From Phyto melanocephala (taxonomy: Eukaryota > Arthropoda > Insecta > Diptera > Rhinophoridae): 64,000 nucleotides of DNA. The notes under the pieces are model-generated. The model saw only the letters and a program-made list of their open reading frames with translations. It was not told where the DNA came from and did not search any database. Within the stretch, counting starts at the first letter, position 1; every line of letters starts with the position of its first letter. The stretch spans positions 111,721,833-111,785,832 of the forward strand of contig OW799233.1 in NCBI GenBank assembly GCA_941918925.1. Reading direction: 5' to 3'. Below are positions 50,969 to 61,909 of this stretch, piece by piece. The position numbers were made by a program, and so were the translations under genes.

Positions 50969-52010
50969 CTATCTTCTATATATATAAAAGTATAATTGTT
51001 TGTGCTTTATAGACGGTTAAACGGCTGGACCGATTTCCTTGAAATTTTCACAGAATCTTTCTGTATATCTGGAAGAAACTATAGGCTATACTTTGGTTTG
51101 AAATTGTAAGTGGGCGGGGTGCCACGCCCTATTAAACATAAGTATTAAATATTATATATCACGAAAGTTAATGCAGCTAGAATCTTCATATTAAGTACGG
51201 TAAACTTTGACATCCACACGAACATTTGGGTAAAAAATGGGCGGATTTCAATAGTAGGCGTGGCCACATGAATTAAATACTAAATTTCGTATATTTGGAA
51301 AACGATATCGATTAGAGTTGTAAAATTTTGCAAGAGCAACTTTGACACCCAAATACACATTTCTGGAAAAAAATGGGTACATTAGAAATAGTGGGCGTGA
51401 CAGCTCTCATAGCAATTGAATACTAAAATTCGTATATTCGGGAAGCGATAACAGTAAGAGTACTTAAATTTTGCACAAGAAGCTTTGACATCTATATGAC
51501 TATTTTGAAAAGAAATGGATGCTTTAGTAATAGTGGGCGTGGCACCTGTCATATGAATTAAATACAAAAATTCGTATATCTGGGAAGCGATAATAGTTAG
51601 AGTACCCAAATTTTGCACGAGAAGCTTTGACATCTATATGACCATTTTGATAAGAAATGGATGCTTTTGTAATAGTGGGCGTGGCACCTGTCATATGAAT
51701 TAAAAACAAAAATTCGTATATCTGGAAAGCGTTAATAGTTAGAGTACCCAAATTTTTCACAAGAAGCTTTGACATCTATATGATTATTTTGTTAAGAAAT
51801 TGATGTTTTAGTAATAGTGGGCGTGGCATCTGTCATATGAATTAAATACAAAAATGCGTATGTCTGGGAAGCGATAATAGTTAGAGTACCTAAATTTTGC
51901 AAAGAAACACTATGACGTCTATATGATTATTTGAATAAGAAATGGTTGATTTAGTAATAGTAGGCGTCGCACTTGCAAAATAAATATATTTTTGAAATAT
52001 AAAATTATAA
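50969..52010 (+). mobile_element. Helitron-like element with 142 bp tandem array
   Basis: It begins TCTTCTATATATATAAAAG and then ACGGCTGGACCGATTTCCTT, the 5' block of the Helitron family in this window. No CTAG end with hairpin was found, so the 3' end is lost or unplaced. Confidence 0.6.
51110..51980 (+). repeat. Tandem array, period 142 bp
   Basis: The GTGGGCGTGGCACCTGTCAT-type core lies at 51391, 51533, 51675, 51817 and (diverged) 51959, exactly 142 bases apart, with older units at about 51110 and 51254. GAAGCTTTGACATCTATATG recurs in most units. Confidence 0.9.
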
Positions 52011-52074
52011 TAGAGTTTTAACTTTTAATTTTTGGTGTCAAAAATGTAGAAAAAAGCAGAGTCAGTTATCTTTT

Positions 52075-52310
52075 TTTTTTGCTCATTTCTCAGAAAGTTA
52101 TGGACTGATTGTATAGCATTTCAGCAGTAATTTATAAGTTTGGTAGGATATACAAATCTCTTAAACATGTGGGGACTGAAACAAGTTGAATTCAACTCAC
52201 ACGCACACAGACGGACTTTGTCCAATTAACTCTCCTATTCATAAGCTTTCAGAAGATATATACGAGAATGAATATTGGCACCACAGATGAAAAGTGTAAA
52301 TTGTTTACAT
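52075..52310 (-). mobile_element. Decayed DINE-like fragment
   Basis: TTGCTCATTTCTCAGAAAGT, GTTGAATTCAACTCACACGC, CACAGACGGAC and CTCCTATTCATAAGCTTTCA match the tail half of subfamily D in order. Hairpin ends are lost. Confidence 0.6.
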
Positions 52311-52608
52311 GCTATCGCGAGTAATTTTTTCCTGTTAATATTTAATAGTTTTGACAATCACAGAACAATAAATTCATATATTTTAATAAATAGTCATTAC
52401 CCACACAATTCAACATTACACATACAAGTTTTCTAAATTTTTTTTTTTTTTGCAAATAGCAAAAAATCGCATACTATAGACGAATAGATCATTAAAGAGT
52501 ATGAAGACTCTTTAAATATTTTTTTTGCGAAATTACAAAAAAAGTTTCCGCACCAATTTCTATTACCTTTTTTAGAACTAAAAAAACCCAGCAAAAAATC
52601 TATGACAA

Positions 52609-53425
52609 ACAAGTAAAAGCGCTATATTCGGTCGTGCCGAATCTTATATACCCTTCACACCGTGTAGTCATGCAATAACTGTAGTTTGTATCACCATCCC
52701 ATATGAAATACGTACATACATATAAAAAACATACATATATAAAAACATCCCATTGTAAAATTATAAATTTACGTATGTATGTTAAAAAAAATTAAAAAAA
52801 AATTAAAAAAAAAAATTTAAAAAAAAAAATTAAAAAAAAAAATTAAAAAAAAAAATTTTTAAAACATAATTAAAATATATATAATAAATATAAAACAAAA
52901 AAAAATATTTAAAAAAAAATTAAAAAAAAAAATATAAATAATATATTAAATAAAAAATAAAAAATAAATAAAAAATTAAAAAAAAAATATAAAAAAAAAA
53001 AAAATATTTTTTTGCCTCAGCTGGGATTCGATGCCACGTTTTCTCTAACCAGTATACACGTTTGTATGTATGTATGTTGTTGTTGTAATGTTGTTTTTGT
53101 GAAAAAAAAATCGAGGTGGTCGTGGGTTTTTGCTCATATCTCAGTTGTTTATGTACCGATGTTTCGGATTTTCAATACCGATCTACTCCCGAATATTTTT
53201 GATATTTTAATACTTCACCCGAGTCCAAGCGATGGCGGGGGGCTTCAAAAAGTTGATTTCAACATAAACACGGACAGACGGACAGACTGACAGGGCTTAA
53301 TCGACTCCCCTATTTATAAGCTTTCAGAAAATATATACTTTATGGTGTCGAAAATGAAAATTGTAGAAATTTCACACGGAATGACAAACCTATATTTGCC
53401 CTTTTTCACTGTGTGAAGGGTATAA
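52609..53425 (-). mobile_element. DINE-like repeat, subfamily D, copy 3
   Basis: It has the same block order as 23249-24054. The left end is ACAAGTAAAAGCGCTATATT with hairpin ATTCGGTCGTGCCGAAT; the right end hairpin is TTTTTCACTGTGTGAAGGG. It lies inside repeat family G, whose empty site at 37264-37560 (ATGACAAA...TTTGCAGG) supports these edges. Confidence 0.78.
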
Positions 53426-53736
53426 AAAGTGATTTTGCAAGGGTTCAACCGGTGACGAAGTGATTAAATTTAGGTGAAAATACTAATGATTTTAACATTA
53501 GCGTGTCATTGGAGATCATGGGGCATATTCATAGTCATCAAAAAAGTCGACTTTTACAGTACTTAAGTCAATTTCTTAAAAAAGTCTACTCTAAGTCATT
53601 CATAGACAACTTAAAGTTGGTTTTTGACATTAAAGTCAAAATTAAATTTAAAACCAGCTGAACCTGTTGTTAACTCTATTTACAATAATATCAGCTGTTC
53701 ATTGTAAAGTTAAAAGATTTATTGAAAATTAAAAAA

Positions 53737-53900
53737 ATGCCAAGATTTCAAGATATTGAAAGAGATTTTTCAATAACTGGTGATTGTGAGGATGATTTTT
53801 GTGTAAGGAAGCCTAAAAATTAAAAAAATAGATTTAATCCCTTCGACCTAAGCGATGAGGATTTTTATTCCTGCTACAGATTTGACAAAATTACAACTCG
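53737..53900 (+). pseudogene. Harbinger transposase N-terminus
   Basis: ATG at 53737 reads MPRFQDIERDFSITGDCEDD. An in-frame TAA lies at 53821-53823, after which the same frame continues NRFNPFDLSDEDFYSCYRFD, a match to the copy at 28320 (FDLDKDEFYSRYRFDKITT). Sequence then jumps to the end of the oppositely directed gene. Confidence 0.75.
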
Positions 53901-54068
53901 TAAGATGAAAGCATCGTTTCCCTTATAGCTTTCCACGAATTTTTTTTTCTGTATTAATGAAATATCATTTCCTCTGTTTTCTACCACATCCAAGTGTGCG
54001 TTTACATACTCCCGGAGGCATTCTTTCTCATAAGCACTCCAATTTGCATCTCTTGGCTTCTTCAGTTT
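53900..54068 (-). pseudogene. Harbinger Myb/SANT-like protein, exon 2 (truncated)
   Basis: It reads KLKKPRDANWSAYEKECLRE, with YVNAHLDVVENRGND after it, then SLIQKKKFVESYKGNDAFIL. The W...Y/L spacing and helix-rich text fit the Myb/SANT/trihelix DNA-binding protein that Harbinger elements encode beside their transposase (family knowledge). The 3' end is lost at the deletion junction near 53900. Assignment is by position and general appearance, not by a diagnostic motif. Confidence 0.5.
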
Positions 54069-54161
54069 CTGAAAGTAAAATATTTATTAAATGCCAAACT
54101 AAAAATATATCACACATATGTACATGTGTATGTACATACATAAATATGTTATGAGACTTAC

Positions 54162-54179
54162 CATTTCTGTTTTTTCCAT
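54162..54179 (-). CDS. Harbinger Myb/SANT-like protein, exon 1
   Basis: ATG at 54179 gives MEKTEM, then donor GTAAGT. A 93 bp intron follows, ending TTTACTTTCAG at 54069. Phase 0 on both sides. Confidence 0.55.
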
Positions 54180-54701
54180 TATTTTAATAAATTTTGATTT
54201 TAAACATAGATGTAAAACGTTTTAAAATTTGTATTTTTTATTGTTTGCTTCAACAAAAGTAAACAAAAGAAAAGCATCTGATCAAGTTGCCACTTTTTAT
54301 TTTTTAAAAAGAAATTGTATGCCAGAGTTAAGCAAATAAGAGTTGACACCCATTTAAAGCCAGCTCAACTTAAAGTATACTTTTTTTTTGACTATGAATA
54401 CCAAAAAGATAGTAAAAGCTTTTAACTTAAAGATTAACTTTAGTAAGAGCCGACTTTAGTTTGCGACTATGAATACAAGCCCATGTGTTTACATTAATAT
54501 TTTTATTAATAGTTTACATTAATAGTTTACATGAATTCTTTAAGATATTTTGCATGATGTTGCATTCATTTTTTACCACATCATTTATGACAAATTATTT
54601 TGCAGTTAAGAAGTCATTTAGAATTAATGCTTTTACACAATTGATTTAGAAGTCTTGTAAATGTAATTCGCTTTGCACTACATCCAACTTTTTTTGCTGG
54701 G

Positions 54702-55956
54702 AAGCTTAGATTTGAATAAAGTTTTCTTTATATAACTTAATTTTTATTAAGCAAACAGTCATCTTAATGGTACAAAGCCCATTGAATAGAGTTAAGGGTA
54801 GTACCACGTCCACCCGAAAACTAATTTTTCTCAGAAAATGTTGTTTTAGTATTACAAAAATTTAAAAAAGAAATAGAAACTTTTTCGAAAACTCTAATAG
54901 TGAAGTCAGAAATTGGTTGTCTAATATACTTCCCAATAGAATTTTCTAAAGAAAATTTTAAATATTTCTAATAAAAAAATAATAATAAAAAAAGTACATG
55001 ACAGAATGCTTAAATTACTGTCTATACAAAGCTCTATATGTTCATCAAAATTAAAAAAAAAGTTTAGCAAATTTAACATCAATTATACCTTCAACTACAA
55101 TATTTATTTATCAAAAATAAGTAATAGTTAATTTGATATAATTTTAAGTACAATCAATATAACAAAGAGCAATAGAACAAACATTTTAAATAAACCAATT
55201 TCACTCTAATTTGTAATCATAATTTTATAGTTGCAAAAAATCAGAATAATGAGAATTGGCAATCATTATATGTTTAAATTACAATCATTCAATTTAATCA
55301 TAGTATGATGCTCTTATGTTATGATTACCAAAACCATGTTTTTTGCTTGTCTGTGATTATGTTAAGTGTGATAAACAAATTTTATTACAAATTTAATCGA
55401 TAAAAATTTTATGACTTGGTTAGGTTATGTTTAAAAAAGGACTTCGGTGAGAGTAAAAAAATATTCTTCCTACATCTAAACTCGGAGACTTCTGAGGTCC
55501 ATTGCGCATCACTTAAAAATAAGAAGAAAAATAATAACGGATACAGAAATGAGTTTGAGAAACAAATGTGTAATATATGAAATAAGAAGCATCCTAGTAA
55601 GAACCCTAGTTTTAACTTTGCTTAACTCATAGCCACGCTATCCATGCAATGAATCAAACAACATACTATGGTTTGTATTCTTCATTATCATTCAACGCAT
55701 TGTAAGTTCACATACAGAACCATATGCTATTTTCCTTCCATTACACCTTTTACACAACGATTTTAAAATTCGGAGTATCGAAAGTGAATCTGATAATCCT
55801 AGCTCTTACGGTACAGTAGCTAGAAAGTTGTTCTAAAATTTAGTCGACTTAAGTCAAGAGGTATTTGAGTATCTCCTAAGTACCAAAAATCCTCCCAAAT
55901 AGTAGCCTATTAGTGGTCTAACCAATTTCATTTCTAATCAATTTCATGTTCTAAGT
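54702..55956. other. AT-rich sequence with one dispersed repeat
   Basis: It contains 55272-55350, a member of the 14336-15017 family (TTTAATCATAGTATGATGCTC, CCAAAACCATGTTTTTTGC). Nothing else is recognised. Confidence 0.4.
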
Positions 55957-56200
55957 TTAGTGTTGTCCAATTACCGCCTGATTGTCAGCAAATTTATTGC
56001 CCACAATACAGGTATTACAATGTACTGGTATGCAAAAGAGTTTGGCATTAATGTATGATTTATGATTCTTCTTTAAGTACTTGACTGCATTTCTTAAGTA
56101 ATCTACGTCCCTCAATAATTTTTCGATCTGACCCAAGAGTAGCCTTTTTACTTCTAGGAACATTTTCACTTATGATATCTTTGACCTTAACAACGGCCTG
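55957..56200 (-). pseudogene. Possible LINE RNase H relic
   Basis: The minus strand reads LFCIPVHCNTCIVGNKFADN. This follows the pattern 'WVPGHxxIxGNExAD' of the RNase H domain of I- and R1-type LINEs. The rest is not traceable. The match is short, so confidence is limited. Confidence 0.45.
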
Positions 56201-56635
56201 TTAGTTTTAAGGACATCCTGTTCCAATCATCCTACATACGTCATTGTTAACTGCACACCCCTCTTAGAGACTGTAGTAAACTATCTAGAAGTCCCCTTCA
56301 GGTATTGTTACCGAGGGTATCCTATTACATTCTGTTATGTTCCAAATCACCACTAACTGGAACTTAGAATCTTATTGCTATTCTCATCACCCAATTCTAG
56401 TTAGATGTAGTGTTAAGAATGGTATCCAAAGTCACTTGTTGTGCACTTCAAATTACTGCAGTCACAACCAGTTAAATGCACCATTAGAATCTTAGCCAGA
56501 ATCTTAGTTTAAATGGCTTTTTCAAAACATTTCAAAGTGGGTGAAAATGGGTTTTACAAAATCAGTGTAAGTCTAGGTTATCAGTTCTAGTTATAAATAG
56601 CAGTTTTGACTTGGGTTGTAAATATTATATTAAAC

Positions 56636-57814
56636 CAAGGCGAATTTACATCAGGTGAAGTTATTAAAGCAGCTGTTTATCAGCTGAGCACTCTTTTTAA
56701 TATTGAAATGTCAAATTCCGTTTGTGTTTTTATGTGTGCTTCTACTTTTTTATTGTATACATTTGTGGGCGCCATTAGCTGAAAAATTTTTAAAATTGTG
56801 AAAAATTGTGCAAATTCTCTTAAAAATTGTAAAAAAGAGATAAAAAAATTGTGAATTGTAAAAAATTTAATAAAACGTTAAAAAAAATAAAATTAAATTA
56901 AATAAAACCGACTATTTTTATTTGTGAATAATGCGTGTGTGTGTTTTTAAATTTTGGTTCTCAATGACAGCTCAAGTGAGTTTACACTAACAAAATACAC
57001 GTTGTATTTTTATACCCTTCACCTGTGGTGCACAAGGGTATATATAGCTTTGTCATTCCGTTTGTAATTTCTACAATTTTCATTTCCGACCCCATAAAGT
57101 ATATATTTTCTGAAAGCTTATGAATAGAGGAGTCGATTAAGCCCTGACCGTCTGTCCGACTGCCCGTCTGTCCGTCTGCCCGTCTGTCCGTGTGTTGGTT
57201 GAAATCAACTTTTAGAAGCAACTATATGTTCCTCAGATCTGTATATGGTATCAATCTCTTGGAAATATCCAGGAATGAATCGCTATTGAAATTCAGCACA
57301 ATCGCCCCATAACTTTCTGAGATATGAGCAAAAAACCACGACCACCTCGTTTTTTTACACAATTACAACAACAACATACTTATATACATACATGCAAAAA
57401 ACATGCCAAAAAAAAAAATTACAAAAAAAAAATATATCAAAAATAAAAAAAAATAATAAAAAAAATTAGAAAAAAAAACTTAAAAAAAAAAATTTTAAAC
57501 AAAATTTAAAAAATTTTTTAAAAATTTTTAAAAAAATTTTTTAAAAAAATTTAAAAAAAAAATATAAATAATATCTTAAATAAAATAAGATAAAATTTTT
57601 TTGGCTCAGCTGGGATTCGATGCCACATTTAGTCTAACCAGTATATACATATGTACGTATTTTATATGAGATGAATGGTGATACCAACAATTGTTATTGC
57701 ATGACTACACGTTGTGAAGGGTATATAAGATTCGGCACGGCCGAATATAGCACTGTTACTTGTTTCACTTTGTAGTTGTTTTATCGACGAGTTCACCTTA
57801 TTGAATTCGCCTTG
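56636..57814. mobile_element. MULE-like MITE with 9 bp target duplication, holding a DINE copy
   Basis: The ends read CAAGGCGAATTTACATCAGG and, inverted, CAAGGCGAATTCAATAAGGT. ATATTAAAC flanks both sides exactly (56627-56635 and 57815-57823); nine bases is the Mutator-type duplication. About 420 bp of its own sequence remain around the DINE insert. Confidence 0.8.
57009..57764 (+). mobile_element. DINE-like repeat, subfamily D, copy 4, internally rearranged
   Basis: It starts TATACCCTTCACCTGTGGTG and ends ATTCGGCACGGCCGAATATAGCAC...CTTGTT. The GTCY microsatellite is at 57147-57192. The middle block (the A-rich tract plus GGCTCAGCTGGGATTCGATG) is inverted relative to the other three copies. 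Confidence 0.75.
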
Positions 57815-59142
57815 ATATTAAACAAATTTTTTAATAAACGAAAACTTAATTATTTGTATTTATAAGACGGAATTAAATTATTATATTTCTCTTATATATT
57901 AATTGATTCTTTTAGTTCTCTTGCTTATCTTATACGATCATTCATGTGTTTAAGCATTTTTTTCATACAGACTTCCTAATTACATTCGTATTTCTTTGTA
58001 TGAATTCATGTTCATCTATGAGTATGTGCATGAATGTATGTTTTTGTATTTGGATATTTGTTTGTGTAAATTTAAAATGTATAAGGTTCAATTAGTTCTT
58101 TAACATGTTTTTAAAAGAAGATTTACAAAAGACTACTCTTCTCTCTGTAAATATTTGTTTATGAGAATACCAACATACCAACATATCAAATGTGTATAGA
58201 TATTGAAATAAAAATATATAAATGTGTGTATATAAGAGTTTGTATATATTCTTTTAAAATATATTCAGGGTCCTCTAGTAATTTAAGGGTAAAATATAAA
58301 TTTCTTTCTCAAGTATTGACAAACTTAAGCAGAGAAAAAAATAAATTTTATTGATCCCCATATTAATTCGCCATCTTGTGAGATATTATTTTAAAAAGCT
58401 AACGCCTTACCCTATTTCCTGATAAACATGCATGAAGAATTTTAAAGAAATATTAAACATTAAAATCTAGCACTACATGTTCCTACATTTATGCAGACAT
58501 TGGTCAAGTTCTGTAACTTCTTCGTTGCTTTGCATGCATAAGGATGCATGTTACAATAAAACAACAGAGATATTAGTACTTACTTGTCTATAGAACCATA
58601 TTGCATTGAGTGTTTAACTTTATATGTTAGAAATACAAATTTAAGCTAAAGCTCTACAGCATTCTGATGATTAAACCTCGGCAATCAATCATTAGGTAAA
58701 GCAAACAGTAAAAGGTTTTTTCTCCTTATACTTCTTAAGTAGTGTGTAGAATTATAAAACACAAACAAGTGCATGGTTGCATCATGAGTGATTTATGATG
58801 GGCAATTTCTGTTTTTCTTATTTAAAGTAAAGAGGTTGTTATGTTTATTATGAAAAAAAAACTATCATTGCCATTCCTTTTTAAACATTTTATTTTGACC
58901 TTTATTTATATTGGAAAAAAAATTGTGGATATAAGGTCCAAATATAGTAATAAATAAATGGGCTTGACTAGTAGAATATTATGTTAAATCCGAAAAATTT
59001 TAAAAATTGCTGTTAGTGTTGAATAAAAATTACGTGTCTTAGAGTTTTGTTAGAGAATGAATTAAGACTGGAATCTATGCAGCGTAGCGATGAGGTCATT
59101 TTGAAAATTTTGACATACATTAGATAAGCGCTATTAGTTTCT
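57815..59142. other. AT-rich non-coding sequence
   Basis: No gene or repeat is recognised beyond the 9 bp duplication at 57815-57823. Confidence 0.4.
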
Positions 59143-61188
59143 GTACTCTTCACCACCAATGTCAAGGGTATATAAGGCCTTGTCATTTCGTTTGCGATTT
59201 CTGCAATATTCCGACCCTACACAGTAATATTTCTTTAAAAACTTTGGGTTAGGGGAGCCGGTTTGAGAAATATCTGTGTGTTCTTTGAAATAAACTGTCT
59301 TCTATTTTTTCCATACTTTTAACACACAAATTAAAATTTTCACGTTCCTTATGCACCTAATTATTTTCTGAACACGGAAATGACACCAAATTTCGAACCA
59401 TAGTGAGTAAAATCATTTCTGAGAAAAACTAACAAACCGGGTAAAAACTGACTGAGTTATAAGCATCAACACACAACTACTTTGGTATTTTCCTAAATAC
59501 AAATAAAAAATCGAATTTTTCACCTTCTAGACAACCGAGAGGATCAGTATAGGTACCAAATAAAATCACTTGGCTGCAAAAATGTAACACACTATAAAAA
59601 GTTGAGAACTCATGATGGCCACTACATAAAATGGCGTACAATAAATTCATATGTGGGTCAAATCTAGTAATGAAAACTATACCGTGTTTAGCACCCTGAA
59701 AACTGAAAGTGCTTGACCACTATAACACAATAAACTATGAATAAGTTTTTATTCAAGATGGCGCCTAAATATAATATCGAATATATTGTTTTAAAAAGAA
59801 ATTAGTATTTGGTCGGCTTTAGACGCCACAACATTGATATTAGATAAAGGGCATTGTAATTATATAAACACCAGTTGAATACAGTAAACTATATGGCAAA
59901 ACCAAAATTGCATCCGAAACAGAATGACCTAAAATGTTTTCTTAAGCCTACAAATATGAGTTTCAAATGTAATGACTGAACCACTGGTACCGGGTGGTTC
60001 AACCAAGACGCACGATGTTTATTGTAAAAAAAAGTTAACAGAGAATTTCTTATTGTGATAGAATGATCTATGACAATTATTTTTGAAACAATATATAATC
60101 CAAATACTCGCAATGGCTTCGGTGTCATCATCTATTCGATGGTTCATATTTTTGATGCCACTGAGACATAATTTAGGTTCAATATCGTTAATGCCTCGAA
60201 TCATCTTATTTTGTAAGCTTATCAATGTATACTATTTCTTTTAAATATTAGCAAAGAAAGAGGTCCAACGAAGTCAATTCACTTGATCGTTGCGGCTTAT
60301 GAGCATCGCTACGGCCATTGAATTTCTTGCGCAAAAGAGCCTTTGTTTCATTGGCTGTGTGTCCTGTTGAAACCACATATCGTCCAAGTCCAATTCCATA
60401 TACTAAATTTTTGGCCACAAGAAGTCCGTAACGATCTTGCGATAGTGGACACCATTCACGGTAACTGCTTGGCCGTTGTCATTATCGAAGGAGTACGGCC
60501 CTATGACGCCGCCAACCCATAAATGGCAACAACATTCGCTCTTTGTGGATGTATCGGCTTTTCAACAATCACTCATTTGCTAAAGCAGCCATTCTGGTTG
60601 TTGACGAATCCCATGATGTGAAAGTATTACTCGTCGCTGAAGATTAATTTTTTTTGTAAAGTCACCATTCATTTCTGTCATCAACCACTCGGCGTATTAA
60701 AGTCGCTTGAAATTTTCAGTAGTTTTCCTCTCTTTAGTCAATTGAACCGCACTATCGCGAACAACAGCAATATTTGGCGAAATTTGCTCACTGGTTTAAG
60801 GAATATTTTGCGAATTATTCTGACAAAAAAAAAATCACGAAGTGCACAAAATGGATTTTAATTTGAACGCCGATGTTCTAATAATGCTTCAAGAACCTTA
60901 ACGCTCTGCTCAATTGTGTATCTCTTCATGCTTGAATTTTTAAAATACTGAAACAAATAAATGTCAAACTAAATTGGGCAAAAACTTGACGATAAATGTA
61001 ACTTACGATTAGCATCATGCATTATGGTTGGACTACCTTTTAGAATATAGTTAAGTATAAGAAAAATGCAAATCAAAAATTGCATCAGAAATAAATAACC
61101 AAAATGTCGTACAACAAATCTATAATTCCAAGCTACGGTTTGGCTATTTTTACATTCGGCACGACCGAATATACCATTTTTACTTTTT
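59143..61188 (+). mobile_element. DINE-like repeat, copy H, carrying a mariner relic
   Basis: The left end is CTTCACCACCAATGTCAAGGGTATATAAGG (a hairpin-bearing head). The right end has ATTCGGCACGACCGAAT. AAAATTGCATC...GAAA text occurs on both sides of the mariner (59904 and 61077). That the two ends belong to one element is inferred from orientation and spacing. Confidence 0.5.
60020..60931 (-). pseudogene. Mariner-like transposase relic, near full length
   Basis: It starts ATG at 60931 (MKRYTIEQSVKVLEALLEHR). Then, in shifting frames, it reads FCALRDF, VGGVIGPYSFDND, GQAVTVNGVHYRKIVTDFLW, LDDMWFQQD, NETKALLRKKFNGRSDAHK and SLDLFLC. These are the ordered blocks of a Tc1/mariner transposase, including the catalytic D of FQQD. 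The N-terminal text resembles that in the MITEs at 18623 and 22515, so this is a candidate relative of their autonomous parent. Confidence 0.85.
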
Positions 61189-61267
61189 TAACAACGTTTT
61201 AATTAAAAATGATTGACTTATGCCATTGAGTTGTTGGCACTCACGATAAATAATTCTTTGAACATGC

Positions 61268-61335
61268 TCCGTTGGGCTAGTCTGGCTAGACTGGGAATTG
61301 CGAAGTCGATTCCCACCACAGGCTTTGGTCTTTTA
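61268..61335 (+). mobile_element. Decayed tRNA-derived SINE
   Basis: GGCTAGTCTGGCTAGACTGG and GCGAAGTCGATTCCCACCAC match the tRNA-like head of 10143-10350. The T-arm no longer pairs fully. 61336-61909 is without features. Confidence 0.5.
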
Positions 61336-61909
61336 CACTAAAATAAACAAATAGTCGTTGTTATTGCATGTGGCCAATAATATCATTTGTAATTGTATTT
61401 TATGAAATTAATTTTTTAATAAATGATTCGCTGTGAAAGATTTTACTCGCAGTGCTAGCATCTTTTTTTCATGTGATTGCTAATTAAAAGAAGAGAAAAA
61501 CAAGAAGGAATGTTCACGTTATTCCTAAGTTCTTTAAAAAAGTAATTTTACTTAGCGAAACAAATTCTTAATAAAAGACTTCTTTGGGCAAACTACATCA
61601 TTCAATATTTATCGATTGAACATCGGCGTTCTATGTGATTTTGGTATAGAGATTATAAAAAGAATTTTCAATTTTTGGTGTAGTTCGAATGACGTAATTG
61701 CCTTCAAGGAACTGAGAAACACTTTACATATTTTTTTAAAGATCACCCAACTGAAGCTTCTACCAGTGATCTTAAGATATTTCTGAAACCTGAAATCTGA
61801 TCTTATTGACCCCAACATCGACAGCGGAATATGGCTAAGAGGCATAGCCACATTATAACTAAGATCACAATATACATAAATAACAAAGGCCAACACTCAA
61901 TTTTCTTCT

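Larger units (their letters stand above)
53521..54482 (+). mobile_element. PIF/Harbinger-type element with parts of both genes
   Basis: The TIR starts GGGCATATTCATAGTC and, inverted, GGGCTTGTATTCATAGTC. ATG flanks both ends (53518-53520, 54483-54485), and the empty site ATAATGTGTTTA is present in repeat family G at about 37377. Inside are the start of a transposase on the plus strand and a Myb/SANT-like gene on the minus strand, the two-gene plan of Harbinger elements. The transposase core has been deleted. Confidence 0.82.
52587..54701. mobile_element. Repeat family G, copy with two nested insertions
   Basis: The ends read CCCAGCAAAAAA and, inverted, CCCAGCAAAAAAA, a possible 12 bp TIR. After removal of the inserts at 52609-53425 and 53521-54482 about 330 bp remain that follow 37264-37560. 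No target duplication was found and the family is unassigned. Confidence 0.55.

Noticed and set aside
51382..51775. Two similar overlapping 83-codon minus-strand frames suggesting a protein repeat
   Set aside because: They arise from the 142 bp tandem array; period 142 is not a multiple of three, so a coding repeat is not expected.
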